64,000 nt of DNA from Streptomyces sp. SLBN-31 (GCF_006715395.1 NZ_VFNC01000002.1:1612001-1676000), one strand, 5' to 3'; shown: positions 35,747 through 45,792, counted from the first letter of the stretch. The notes: generated by a model not told the origin, from the letters alone. Made by a program: numbers and translations.

Positions 35747-37450
35747 CTAGTCCTCGGGCAGTTCGACCGGGGCGATCTCGTCGTAGAGGTCGCCCGGGCC
35801 CGGGTTGGACGGGTCGGTCGAGCCGCCGAGGTGGTGCATGACGCCCCAGACCGCGTTCAGCGCGGTCTGGATGGCGCCCTCGGCCCAGCCGGCCGTCCAG
35901 GAGATGTCGTCGCCGGCGAGGAAGATGCCCCGCTTGTCCTCGGGCAGCCGGTCCTGCATGAAGTGAGTGAACAGGCGCCGCTGGTAGCGGTAGTGGCCGG
36001 GCAGGTTGGCCTTGAACGCGCCCATGAAGTACGGCTCGTTCTCCCAGGAGACGGTCACCGGGTTGCCGATGATGTGCTTCCTGATGTCGACCTTGGGATA
36101 GATCTCGCCGAGCGACTTCAGCATGACCTCCATCCGCTCGTTCGCGGACAGCGGCAGCCACTTCAGGCTGTCGTCGCACCAGGTGTACGAGAGGCAGATG
36201 ACGGCCGGCTTGTCGGGGCCGTCGTCGAGGAGGTAAGTCCCGCGCGTCATACGGTCGGTGAGGGTCATCGACATGACGTCCCGGCCGGTCTCCTCGTCCT
36301 TGTCCAGCCAGAACGGCCGGTCCACGGGCACGAAGAGCTTGCTGGACTCCATGTAGTGGGTGCGCTCGATGGCGGTCCAGTGGTCGATCGGGAAGAGCGA
36401 GTCGTCGCAGGCGATCTTCGACAGCAGCATCCAGGACTGGGCGGTGAAGACGGCCGCCTTGTAGGTGCGGATGTCGCCGGCCGCGTCGGTGACCGTGATC
36501 CGGTTGCCGGCCGCCCGGTGCAGGCGGGTGACGGCCGGGCGGGGCTCGCCGTTCTCGTGCAGCGTCGCCAGCGAGGTGCCCTGCGCCCAGTGGACGATCT
36601 TCCCGGGCTCGCGCTCCCACAGGCGCAGCGGCAGCTGCTGGGAGCCGCCGACGATCCCGCGGTGGTGGTCGTCGGCCTCGGTGTAGACGACCCGCAGGAT
36701 CTCCAGGATGGAGTTGGGGAAGTCGGTGTCCCAGCCGCCGGTGCCGAAGCCGACCTGGCCGAAGATCTCGCGGTGCCGGAAGGACTTGAAGGCCTCGGAG
36801 TCGCAGAGGAAGCCGTAGAAGGTCTGGTTGTCCAGCTTCTCGACGAGCCTGCCCCAGATCTCGCGGATGCGCGGCACGTCCCGTTCGCGCAGTGCACGGT
36901 TCATGTCGGAGAAGTCGGCGCCCTCTTCGAGGCACTTGTTCCAGGCCTCGGCGACATCGCGGTAGACCTGCGGCAGGTCGTCGATGGTCTCGGCGTAGTG
37001 CGACTCGCCCTTGAGGTCGACGACCGTCGAAGGGGTCGCCTCGGCAAGGGGGTTGGGGAAGGGCCGGGTCTCCAGGTCGGCCAGGTCGATGTAGTGCTGG
37101 AGGGCGGTCGAGGAGGGCGGGAAGCGCATCGCGCCCATCTCCGCGGTCAGACCCTCGGTGCTGGGGCCGTCGAAGCCGACGGTGCGCAGCCGCCCGCCGA
37201 TCCGGTCGGCCTCGTACACGACCGGCTTCAGACCCATCTTCATCAGCTCGTACGCGGCCACGATGCCGGAGAGTCCGCCGCCGACGACCGCGATCTCGGT
37301 GCCGTGCTCGGTCGCCGGTATCTGGCCGAGGCCGGCCGGGTGGGCGAGGAAGTCGTCGTAGGCGTAGGGGAAGTCCGGACCGAACATGGTGATCGGCGGC
37401 AGCTGCTGCTCGTCCGCATGCTCGACGGCGTTGGGCACGGTGGACGTCAT
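35747..37450 (-). CDS. L-amino-acid (lysine or tryptophan) 2-monooxygenase, DavB-like
   Basis: Flavin monoamine oxidase family protein of 567 residues. The start PPITMFGPDFPYAYDDF followed by HPAGLGQIP and VVGGGLSGIVAAYELM (FAD motif, about 55-70) matches the L-lysine 2-monooxygenase DavB, which turns lysine into 5-aminovaleramide. The tryptophan homologue IaaM makes indole-3-acetamide by the same chemistry. FGQVGFGTGGWDTDFPNS and FLAGDDISWTAGWAEGAIQT (FAD end motif) also agree. It follows the DavA-like amidase gene by 50 bp. AAGGAG precedes the ATG. Confidence 0.9.
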   Translation of the reverse strand: MTSTVPNAVEHADEQQLPPITMFGPDFPYAYDDFLAHPAGLGQIPATEHGTEIAVVGGGLSGIVAAYELMKMGLKPVVYEADRIGGRLRTVGFDGPSTEGLTAEMGAMRFPPSSTALQHYIDLADLETRPFPNPLAEATPSTVVDLKGESHYAETIDDLPQVYRDVAEAWNKCLEEGADFSDMNRALRERDVPRIREIWGRLVEKLDNQTFYGFLCDSEAFKSFRHREIFGQVGFGTGGWDTDFPNSILEILRVVYTEADDHHRGIVGGSQQLPLRLWEREPGKIVHWAQGTSLATLHENGEPRPAVTRLHRAAGNRITVTDAAGDIRTYKAAVFTAQSWMLLSKIACDDSLFPIDHWTAIERTHYMESSKLFVPVDRPFWLDKDEETGRDVMSMTLTDRMTRGTYLLDDGPDKPAVICLSYTWCDDSLKWLPLSANERMEVMLKSLGEIYPKVDIRKHIIGNPVTVSWENEPYFMGAFKANLPGHYRYQRRLFTHFMQDRLPEDKRGIFLAGDDISWTAGWAEGAIQTALNAVWGVMHHLGGSTDPSNPGPGDLYDEIAPVELPED

Positions 37451-37500
37451 GGGGTACGGACTCCTTGCGAGAACTGCGGGGTGAGGGCTGGAGGGGGTGT

Positions 37501-38289
37501 TCAGACGAGCGACCGGTACAGACCGGGGCGACGGTCCTTCAGGTACGGGTTCGCCTCACGGGAGGCGGCGAGGAAGGCGGGGTCGACGTCGGCGACCACC
37601 AGCTCCTCGCCACGGCCGGCGCGGGTGCGGGCGATGCCGTCGGGGCCTGCGAGCGCGGACAGCCCGAAGAACTCGAACTCGCCCTCCGGGCCGACCCGGT
37701 TGACGTAGGCGACGTACATCTGGTTCTCCCAGGCCCGCACCGGAACCATCGACTCGGCGACGAACTGGAACGGGTGCATGTTCGCCGTGGGCACGACGAG
37801 CAGGTCGGTGCCGGCCAGGGCGTGGGCGCGGGCGTTCTCGGGGAACTCGACGTCGTAGCAGATCATCAGGCCGACGGTGAGGCCGCCGAGCCGGGCCTGG
37901 ACGAGCGACTGCTCGCCCGGGGAGAAGTGCTCGCGCTCGGCGGGCCCGAACAGGTGGGTCTTGCGGTAGTTCGCGAGGCGGACGCCCTCGGCGGAGATCA
38001 GCTGCGCGGAGTTGAAGACCGTCTCGCCGTGGCGCTCCGGGTATCCGTAGGCGATCGCGAGCCCGTGCCGTCCGGCGATGTCGGCGATCGCGTCCGCGGA
38101 GTCCCCGTCGGCGGGCTCGGCGAGCCGGGCGATGTCGTCGCCGATCGCGTACCCGGTCAGGAACATCTCCGGCGCCGCCAGCAGCGCGGCCCCGGCGGCG
38201 GCGGCACGGCTCGCGGCCGCGTCGAGGACCTTGAGGTTCTCGGCGACGGATCCGGGGCGTCCGGAGCTCTGGAGCAGGGCGGTACGCAT
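37501..38289 (-). CDS. carbon-nitrogen hydrolase, 5-aminovaleramidase (DavA)-like
   Basis: Nitrilase-superfamily amidase of 262 residues. The triad is Glu41 (APEMFLTGY), Lys110 (YRKTHLFG) and Cys144 (MICYDVEFPENAR). The whole protein reads like DavA, the 5-aminovaleramidase of Pseudomonas. Beside a DavB-like monooxygenase this gives amino acid to amide to acid conversion: lysine to 5-aminovalerate, or possibly tryptophan to indole-3-acetate. The ATG at 38289 follows GAGGAACACGC. Confidence 0.9.
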   Translation of the reverse strand: MRTALLQSSGRPGSVAENLKVLDAAASRAAAAGAALLAAPEMFLTGYAIGDDIARLAEPADGDSADAIADIAGRHGLAIAYGYPERHGETVFNSAQLISAEGVRLANYRKTHLFGPAEREHFSPGEQSLVQARLGGLTVGLMICYDVEFPENARAHALAGTDLLVVPTANMHPFQFVAESMVPVRAWENQMYVAYVNRVGPEGEFEFFGLSALAGPDGIARTRAGRGEELVVADVDPAFLAASREANPYLKDRRPGLYRSLV

Positions 38290-38371
38290 GCGTGTTCCTC
38301 GACGGGGGCGGAGAGGTTGGAGGGCCATCTAGAAGGTACGGTCGACGGCCTGCGACCAGCAAGAAGGACCC

Positions 38372-38431
38372 GTTGCGCGCCGGTGAGCGGTTCATTGCGT
38401 ACAGCGCCCCTCTGGCGGCGATTCGTTGCGC
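38372..38431 (-). promoter_or_regulatory. repeated TTGCG elements upstream of the davA-like gene
   Basis: GTTGCG (38372-38377), ATTGCG (38394-38399) and TTCGTTGCGC (38422-38431) lie 80-140 bp before the amidase start. TTCGTTGCGC recurs exactly upstream of the permease-Lrp operon (42345-42354). They are candidate Lrp-binding sites. Confidence 0.45.
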
Positions 38432-39618
38432 GCCGTCGCGCGGGCGCGGACCCCCAGCGCCAGGGCCGTCAGCAGATAGGGCAGGGCGGACACGACGAAG
38501 GCCGTGCTGTGGGCGGATCGGGTCGCCACCGCCGCGTATCCGGCGTACACGGCGACCGTGACCAGTTCCGTGCCCAGGCCGGCGACCGAGGTGAGGGTGG
38601 CGCGGCCGGTGTCGTCGATGCGCTGCTGGAGGCGGACGTCGGCGAGGACGGTCGCCAGCTGGAAGCCCCCGAAGGCGACGGCCACCAGCCCGAGGGCGAG
38701 CGGGGTGCGGGCGGCCGCGCCCACGGCGAGGGCGACGGCGGCCACCCCGAGGAGCCATGCCAGTCCGCCGGTCCCCAGGCGTTCGAAGCGGCCGGCGAGC
38801 AGACTGCCGGCCGTCGCGCCCGCCCAGATCAGCAGGAGCAGGTAGGGGACCCGGGCGTCCGGCACTCCGGTCTCCCGCACCAGCAGCGGCGTGTACTCGT
38901 CCAGCGCCCCCCACACCGCGGTCACGGCCGGTACGAGCAGGATCGCCCCGCGCACCGAGGGCTCCCGCCGCGCCTCGACGAGTCCCGCCCAGCGGGTCGC
39001 GGCCCCGCTCCCGTCGTCGTGCCCGGCCACGGGCCGCTGCTCGGGGAAGGCGCCGGCCGTCGCCGCGGACGCCACGCAGACCAGCACGCTCGCCGCGCCG
39101 ACGGCCGGGTAGCCGCCCCACGCGAGGACGGGCCCGGCGAGCCCCATCGCGGCCATGACCGCGACCAGGCCGAGCGCCCGGGACCTGCCCATGAGACGGG
39201 CGTAGCGCTCGGCGACGCCGAGCCGCTCCAGTTCCTCGTACACCAGCGCTTCCAGCGCCCCGGAGACGAACGCTCCCCGCGCGCCCCACAGCACGAAGCC
39301 GACGGCGAAGGCCCAGTACGACGGGACGAGCACCCACAGCGCGAAGCCGACGGCGGCCAGCAGCGGGCCGAGCCACAGCAGCAGGCGTCGCGAGACGGCG
39401 TCGGCCCAGGCACCGGAGGGCACCTCCAGCACCACGCCGGTGGCCGACCACAGCACGAACAGGGAGGAGATCTGCCAGACGGAGAGCCCGGTGTCGCTGA
39501 ACAACAGCGTGTACACCGGGTAGAGCAGCACGAACTCGTCGAGGAACGAGTAGCCGTACAGGGTGGCCGTCAGCCGGCGGACGCGGGTCGCGGGCGCACG
39601 GGTGGTGGAGAGTGTCAT
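38392..39618 (-). CDS. MFS transporter
   Basis: Permease of 408 residues, about twelve helices. Loop 2-3 carries the motif-A-like GAWADAVSRRLLLWLGPLLA; other landmarks are FLDEFVLLYPVYTLLFSD, SGALEALVYEELERLG, and IWAGATAGSLLAGRFERLGT. It resembles small-drug or unknown-substrate exporters. The ATG at 39618 has GGGAAGG upstream; the frame is open to 39699 without a better site. It ends about 100 bp upstream of the davA-like gene on the same strand. Confidence 0.85.
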   Translation of the reverse strand: MTLSTTRAPATRVRRLTATLYGYSFLDEFVLLYPVYTLLFSDTGLSVWQISSLFVLWSATGVVLEVPSGAWADAVSRRLLLWLGPLLAAVGFALWVLVPSYWAFAVGFVLWGARGAFVSGALEALVYEELERLGVAERYARLMGRSRALGLVAVMAAMGLAGPVLAWGGYPAVGAASVLVCVASAATAGAFPEQRPVAGHDDGSGAATRWAGLVEARREPSVRGAILLVPAVTAVWGALDEYTPLLVRETGVPDARVPYLLLLIWAGATAGSLLAGRFERLGTGGLAWLLGVAAVALAVGAAARTPLALGLVAVAFGGFQLATVLADVRLQQRIDDTGRATLTSVAGLGTELVTVAVYAGYAAVATRSAHSTAFVVSALPYLLTALALGVRARATARNESPPEGRCTQ

Positions 39619-39770
39619 GTGGCCTTCCCGGAGGGGCGGTTCGGACGTCGTGGGTACGGCGTCCGAGGCGGCCCTCGGGAGGCTCGGCATGTGGATCAAT
39701 GTCGCCAGGTCATGGGACCGATGCTAGACAGTCCCGGGCCCGGCGCCCAGCGAGTTCTACGGAGGTTGCG

Positions 39771-40382
39771 GTGAACATCGCGGAGTTGCCCCGGATCGAC
39801 GAGCACTCGACGGTGGTCGCGGCCGAGGGCGGTGCCGTCTCGCGCGCGCTCGGCCAGACCCTGGAGCGGTCCTTCGGGCGACCGCGCGCCGCCCGTTACG
39901 CCCGTCTCGTCGGCGTCGCCGACCGGACGGCGTCCGGGCCGCGGCCCCTGGCCCGGGGGTCGGCCTTCCCCGGCTTCCGGGTGGCCGACGCGCTTGCGGA
40001 ACGGGAGCTGGTGCTCGTCGGCCGCCACCACTTCTCGACGTACGCCCTGGTCTTCCGCCTGGAGACGGCCGGGAGCGGGCGCATCCGGCTGCGGGCCGAG
40101 ACCCGGGCCCGGTTCCCCGGGCCGGGCGGTGCCCTCTACCGGCTGCTCGTCATCGGCACGGGGGCGCAAACTGCTCACCGGGCGTCTGCTGGCGACGGTC
40201 CGGCGCCGTGCCGAGGGGTCAGGTCGGTGAACCCGACGAGAAGCGACGCAGCAGCGGCGACAGCACCAGCACGGACTTGGTCCGCTCCACGAAGGGCTCC
40301 CCGGCGATCCGCTCCAGGACGCGCTCGAAGTGCCGCATGTCCGAGGCGAAGACCTGGACGATCGCGTCCGCGTCGCCGGTGA
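39771..40382 (+). CDS. DUF2867-like protein with a probable C-terminal frameshift
   Basis: The GTG at 39771 follows GGAGG (39761-39765). The first 130 residues (VNIAELPRIDEHSTVVAAEG, ELVLVGRHHFSTYALVFRLE, RLRAETRARFPGPGGALYRL) look like a small Streptomyces DUF2867-type protein. After LVIGTG the natural C-terminus KLLTGRLLATVRRRAEGSGR lies in the +1 frame, ending at 40228-40230. The in-frame continuation to 40382 is atypical and runs antisense into the Lrp gene. The break is within 40161-40170. Family assignment is tentative. Confidence 0.6.
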   Translation: MNIAELPRIDEHSTVVAAEGGAVSRALGQTLERSFGRPRAARYARLVGVADRTASGPRPLARGSAFPGFRVADALAERELVLVGRHHFSTYALVFRLETAGSGRIRLRAETRARFPGPGGALYRLLVIGTGAQTAHRASAGDGPAPCRGVRSVNPTRSDAAAATAPARTWSAPRRAPRRSAPGRARSAACPRRRPGRSRPRRR

Positions 40383-40671
40383 CGGTCGACGCGGCCACGA
40401 CCTCCTGGTAGCGCTCCAGCCCGCGCCGGATCGTCTCCGGCGAGGTGTTGTGCCGGCAGTAGATCTCGACGAACCCCTCGGTCTCCCAGCCGAGGGCCGA
40501 GGGGTCCACGCGGACGGTGAAACCGGTGATGGCCCCGGTGGCGCGCAGCCGGTCCACGCGCCGTTTCACGGCGGGCGCGGACAGGCCGACCAGTTGCCCG
40601 ATGTCCGCGTAGGAGCGGCGGGCGTCCTCGGCGAGGGCGTGCACGATGCGTTCGTCGAGATCGTTCAGCAC
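40219..40671 (-). CDS. Lrp/AsnC family transcriptional regulator of the permease operon
   Basis: 150 residues. The winged HTH begins LNDLDERIVHALAEDARRSY and includes QLVGLSAPAVKRRVDRLRAT; a RAM domain (about 65-150) follows, with VTGDADAIVQVFASDMRHFE. It starts 11 bp after the stop of the amino-acid permease gene, so it is the second gene of that operon. The GTG at 40671 lacks a strong ribosome site, and translation may be coupled to the permease. It probably senses the transported amino acid and controls the davBA-like genes. Confidence 0.88.
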   Translation of the reverse strand: MLNDLDERIVHALAEDARRSYADIGQLVGLSAPAVKRRVDRLRATGAITGFTVRVDPSALGWETEGFVEIYCRHNTSPETIRRGLERYQEVVAASTVTGDADAIVQVFASDMRHFERVLERIAGEPFVERTKSVLVLSPLLRRFSSGSPT

Positions 40672-40681
40672 GGTGGGTCGT

Positions 40682-42148
40682 TCAGCTCTCAGAGGGTGCG
40701 AGTCGGGAGCGGCGGTGGCCGTACCCGAAGTAGAACACGAGCCCGACGGCCATCCAGACACCGAAGACCACCCAGGTGACGGCGGACAGGCTGCCCATCA
40801 TCCACACGCAGAAGCCGAAGCCGAGCGCGGGCAGGACGGGCGAGAGCGGGACGCGGAAGGTGCGGTTCATGTCCGGGCGGGTCCGGCGCAGCACCACGAC
40901 GGCGATGTTGACCAGGGCGAAGGCGAACAGCGTGCCGATGCTGGTGGCGTCGGCGAGCTGGCCGAGCGGGATCGCGGCGGCGAGGACACCGCAGAACAGG
41001 GAGACGATCACGGTGTTGGCGCGGGGGGTGCCGGTCTTCGGGTGCACCTTGGAGAACACCTTGGGCACCAGGCCGTCGCGGGACATGGCGAAGAGGATGC
41101 GGGTCTGGCCGTAGAGGACCGTGAGGACGACGCTGGCGATGGCGATGACGGCGCAGGCGGCGAGCAGGGTGCCCCAGAAGGACTGGCCGGTGACGTCGCG
41201 CATGATCTGGGCGAGCGCGGCCTCGGAGTCGTTGAACCGCCGCCAGGGCTTGGCGCCGACGGCGACCGCGGCGACGAGGACGTAGAGCGCGGTGACGATG
41301 ACGAGCGACAGCATGATCGCGCGCGGCAGGTCGCGCTGGGCGTCCTTCGCCTCCTCACCGGCGGTGGAGGCGGCGTCGAAGCCGATGTAGGAGAAGAACA
41401 GCGTGGCCCCGGCCGCGCTCACGCCCGCCATGCCCAGCGGCATGAAGTGCTCGTAGTTCCCGGACCGGAAGCCCTGGACGCCGATGGCGCAGAACAGCAC
41501 CAGCGCGGCGATCTTCACGCACACCATGACGGTGTTGGCGCGGGCCGACTCACGGGCGCCGCCGAGCAGGAACGCCATGGCGAGCAGGACGACGATCAGC
41601 GCGGGCAGGTTGAAGACGCCTCCGTCGCCGGGAGGCGCGGACAGCGCGTCGGGGATCGTGACGCCGATGGTCCCGTCGAGGAGTTCGTTGAGGTACTCGC
41701 CCCAGCCGACGGCGACGGCCGCCACGGAAACGCCGTACTCCAGGACCAGGCACCAGCCGCAGATCCAGGCGATCAGCTCGCCCATCGTTGCGTATGCGTA
41801 CGAGTACGAGGAGCCGGAGACGGGGATGGTGCCGGCCAGCTCGGCGTAGGAGAGGGCCGAGAACAGCGCGGTCAGACCGGCTATCACGAACGAGAGGGTG
41901 ACGGCCGGACCGGCCTTGGGGACGGCCTCGCCGAGGACCACGAAGATGCCGGTGCCCAGGGTGGCACCGATACTGATCATGGTGAGCTGCCAGAGCCCCA
42001 GGGAGCGGCGGAGAGTGCCGCCTTCGCCCTGGCCACCCTCTGCGACCAGGCGTTCCACCGGCTTGCGACGCATGAGGCGCGCGCCGAGCCCCGGGGACGG
42101 CGGGGCGTCGGTGGTACGGCTTTTCGGGGGTGCGCCTTGGTCGAGCAC
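40682..42148 (-). CDS. amino acid permease (APC superfamily, CAT-like)
   Basis: 488 residues with about twelve helices. The APC entry motif is LTMISIGATLGTGIFVVLGE (helix 1), with SFVIAGLTALFSALSYAELAG next, IGFDAASTAGEEAKDAQRDLP (consensus region of cationic amino-acid transporters), and FVVLRRTRP-like VVLRRTRPDMNRTFRVPLSP late. The CAT resemblance suggests a basic amino acid such as lysine or arginine. The first gene of an operon with the Lrp gene. Upstream DNA holds TTGCG repeats shared with the davA-like promoter. Confidence 0.9.
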   Translation of the reverse strand: MLDQGAPPKSRTTDAPPSPGLGARLMRRKPVERLVAEGGQGEGGTLRRSLGLWQLTMISIGATLGTGIFVVLGEAVPKAGPAVTLSFVIAGLTALFSALSYAELAGTIPVSGSSYSYAYATMGELIAWICGWCLVLEYGVSVAAVAVGWGEYLNELLDGTIGVTIPDALSAPPGDGGVFNLPALIVVLLAMAFLLGGARESARANTVMVCVKIAALVLFCAIGVQGFRSGNYEHFMPLGMAGVSAAGATLFFSYIGFDAASTAGEEAKDAQRDLPRAIMLSLVIVTALYVLVAAVAVGAKPWRRFNDSEAALAQIMRDVTGQSFWGTLLAACAVIAIASVVLTVLYGQTRILFAMSRDGLVPKVFSKVHPKTGTPRANTVIVSLFCGVLAAAIPLGQLADATSIGTLFAFALVNIAVVVLRRTRPDMNRTFRVPLSPVLPALGFGFCVWMMGSLSAVTWVVFGVWMAVGLVFYFGYGHRRSRLAPSES

Positions 42149-42273
42149 GCGCTGACTCCTTCGTCGCTGCGGTCAGCGCGGCGGGGACCGTCAGGCGTCC
42201 CCGCGCGAGCGGGGACCCATCGAGCGGGGTCCTCGCCACGCCACGTACAGCGCATGACCCTACGGGCCAGGCC

Positions 42274-42354
42274 TTCGCACGCGAAATGCAGCAACCTTGC
42301 GAATCCACGCAAGATCGTTGCGTTCATCGGAGGGGGGTGGGTGTTTCGTTGCGC
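42274..42354. promoter_or_regulatory. Lrp-type operator cluster upstream of the permease operon
   Basis: TTCGCACGCGAA (42274-42285), CTTGCG-AATCCA-CGCAAG (42296-42313) flanked by GCAAC (42291-42295) and GTTGC (42317-42321), and TTCGTTGCGC (42345-42354). The inverted TTGCG/CGCAA pairs and their spacing fit a multi-dimer Lrp binding region. Confidence 0.5.
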
Positions 42355-42403
42355 CGGTGCTGCCGGACCTTGCGGCGGACGGGCAGCACAACGCGTCCAG
42401 GGG

Positions 42404-42423
42404 CGCGGGGAACTGCGCGACCG
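42404..42423. repeat. half copy of a dispersed Streptomyces repeat
   Basis: GGGGCGCGGGGAACTGCGCG matches one arm of the palindromic repeat found at 17234-17278; the opposite arm is absent here, though GACCGGCCACGG continues the family sequence. Confidence 0.55.
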
Positions 42424-42478
42424 GCCACGGACCGGCCCGCAGAAGCCCCACGACCTGAGCACCCCCCGAGCGGAGCGC

Positions 42479-43992
<1,514 letters not shown>

Positions 43993-44049
43993 TGTCCCAT
44001 GTCGGCCGGAATGCGATGCCCGGGCGGATCGTCCAGGCAGGTCAGGGGG

Positions 44050-44355
44050 CTACTCGGAGGATGCTCCAAGAGCGAGGGCCACTGTGGCGGCGGAGGCGTG
44101 CGTGAACACGTCCACGGCCGTCTCCCACTCGTCCGGCCGTGCCTCGGCGTACGGCCGCCAGTTGCGCACGACGACCAGCAGCCCCTTGCCGGCGGCGTCC
44201 TCGGGCCACACTCCCGGGTCGGACAGGACGTCGGCCAGCGCGTCCCAGTTGCGGCCGAACCAGTCCGGCAGCCGCAGGTCCCGGGCACACCGGTCCATCA
44301 GACCGGCCTTGTCCCGGACCCCGTCCAGGTCCAGCGTGACCACGTGCTCCGTCAT
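44050..44355 (-). CDS. barstar family ribonuclease inhibitor
   Basis: 101-residue barstar fold: VVTLDLDGVRDKAGLMDRCARD, then LRLPDWFGRNWDALADVLSD (the RNase-binding helix with Trp and Asp) and WETAVDVFTHAS. It is expected to bind and block the RNase encoded just upstream, protecting the cytosol. Its ATG overlaps the RNase stop by 4 nt (ATGA, 44352-44355), so the pair is translationally coupled. Confidence 0.9.
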   Translation of the reverse strand: MTEHVVTLDLDGVRDKAGLMDRCARDLRLPDWFGRNWDALADVLSDPGVWPEDAAGKGLLVVVRNWRPYAEARPDEWETAVDVFTHASAATVALALGASSE

Positions 44356-44729
44356 CTCCGTACCACCTCGAACGACTGGTAGTGATCAGCGGTGTAGTAG
44401 ATCTCGCCGCCCTGCCCGGTGACGATGCGCCGGGCCCCGCGGTCGCGCGAGCCAGGCGTGGGAACCGTGTACTCGTGGTAGTAGCCGCGCCGCCGCCGGG
44501 GCAGCAGCCCCTCGAAGTTGCCGAAGACGGCACCGTCCTTGGCGTACGGGAAGGGGCCGCCCTCGTCCACGAGGGCGAGCGTCCGCCGGGCCTCCACCGG
44601 GAGTTGGGAGACCGGCATGGTGGCCGGGCCCGCAGGGGAACGCGTGGTCGTCGGGCCGCCCGACGAGCACGCCGTCAGCAGCGCGAGGAGAAGGCAGAGC
44701 AGCACACGGGGGACGAACCGGAGCACCAT
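44352..44729 (-). CDS. secreted/lipoprotein guanyl-specific ribonuclease (RNase Sa-like)
   Basis: 125 residues. The signal peptide ends in a lipobox-like LLALLTACSS, suggesting anchorage after cleavage before Cys. The mature domain matches RNase Sa/barnase-type enzymes: FGNFEGLLPRRRRGYYHEYTV contains the catalytic Glu, GARRIVTGQGG the Arg, and YYTADHYQSFEVV the His. These cleave RNA after G. The barstar gene follows directly. A lipoprotein form is unusual, since RNase Sa is normally secreted free. Confidence 0.92.
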   Translation of the reverse strand: MVLRFVPRVLLCLLLALLTACSSGGPTTTRSPAGPATMPVSQLPVEARRTLALVDEGGPFPYAKDGAVFGNFEGLLPRRRRGYYHEYTVPTPGSRDRGARRIVTGQGGEIYYTADHYQSFEVVRR

Positions 44730-44769
44730 GCGCCCGATGCTGCCACGGCCGTCCCCTCATGACCTTCCG

Positions 44770-45792
44770 TCAGGGCCCGTCGGGGTCCGCCCTGTTGAGG
44801 GCCGGCCTCGGCGTCGGACCCGCCGTCATCAGCACGTCCGCGGCCGAGGTGTCCGTCACCAGGCTGGTCACCAGCCCGGAGCGCAGCACCGCGTCGATCG
44901 CCGTCGCCTTGCGCGACCCGCCGGCGATGGCGACGACCTCGGGGATACGGCGCAGCTGGTCGGCCTTGACCGTGATGCACCGCTCGCCGAGGTCCCGTCC
45001 GACCCGGCGGCCCTCGGCGTTGAACAGGTGCGCGGACATCTCGGCGGCGACACCGAGCGAGGCGTAGTGCGCGCGTTCCTCGTCGCTGAGCATGTCGTGC
45101 ACCGTCGAGATGCCGGGCTCCCAGGAGCCGATGGAGACGCAGGCGACCGTGACCTTGTCGAAGTACTCGAAGGCCCGCGCGATACCGGTCTGGTGGCGCA
45201 GCGCCGCCGCGGTCGCCGCGTCCGGCAGCAGCATCGGCGCGTAGATGGGGTGCGCGTCACCGCCGGACACCTGGGCGGCGCGGCGCACGGCCTCGACGGA
45301 GCCGCGCTCGGCGGTACCGGCGTCGTACACGCCCGTCAGCTGGACCACGGTGCACGGTGGCAGCCGGTCCAGGGCGGCGGCCATGTGGATGGTGGAGCGG
45401 CCCCAGGCGAGCCCGAGCACATCGCCCTCGTTGACGAGTTCGCCGAGCAGGTCGGCGGCCACCTCGCCGAGGTTCTCCGGGTCGGGGGTGTCCTCGGCCT
45501 CGGCCGGCGACTCCACCACGACCGCGTGCCTGAGGCCGTAGCGGGCGCGCAGCGCGTCCGAGCGCTCGGCGTCCAGTTCGGCCGGGACCCGGATCTCGAT
45601 GCGTACGAGATCCCGTTCGAGAGCGGTCTCCAGGACCCGGGCCACCTTGAAGCGGCTGACGCCGAACTCCTCCGCGATCTGGATCTTGGACTTGCCCTCG
45701 AGGTAGAAGCGGCGGGCCATGGCCGCCGCCTGCACCAGCTCGGCGGGTCCCATCCGCACTGCTGACCGGCCGCCCGCCGTCATACCCGACAC
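44770..45792 (-). CDS. SorC/DeoR-type sugar-binding transcriptional regulator
   Basis: 340 residues. The HTH is near the N-terminus (MARRFYLEGKSKIQIAEEFG, VSRFKVARVLE); the SorC sugar-phosphate-binding domain follows (about 65-330), with LAWGRSTIHMAAAL, TVVQLTGVYDAG and a closing VVAIAGGSRKATAIDAVLRS. The effector is a phosphorylated sugar; the nearby rpe gene, 112 bp upstream, hints at pentose phosphate metabolism. The GTG at 45792 is chosen because GAGGAG precedes it at good spacing; an in-frame GTG at 45816 is the alternative. Confidence 0.88.
   Translation of the reverse strand: MSGMTAGGRSAVRMGPAELVQAAAMARRFYLEGKSKIQIAEEFGVSRFKVARVLETALERDLVRIEIRVPAELDAERSDALRARYGLRHAVVVESPAEAEDTPDPENLGEVAADLLGELVNEGDVLGLAWGRSTIHMAAALDRLPPCTVVQLTGVYDAGTAERGSVEAVRRAAQVSGGDAHPIYAPMLLPDAATAAALRHQTGIARAFEYFDKVTVACVSIGSWEPGISTVHDMLSDEERAHYASLGVAAEMSAHLFNAEGRRVGRDLGERCITVKADQLRRIPEVVAIAGGSRKATAIDAVLRSGLVTSLVTDTSAADVLMTAGPTPRPALNRADPDGP

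Larger units (their letters stand above)
42149..42478. other. intergenic region between the permease and guaB1 genes
   Basis: 330 bp. It holds the permease promoter side with TTGCG elements (42274-42354), a half copy of a dispersed repeat (42404-42423), and otherwise GC-rich sequence without a coding frame. Confidence 0.5.
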
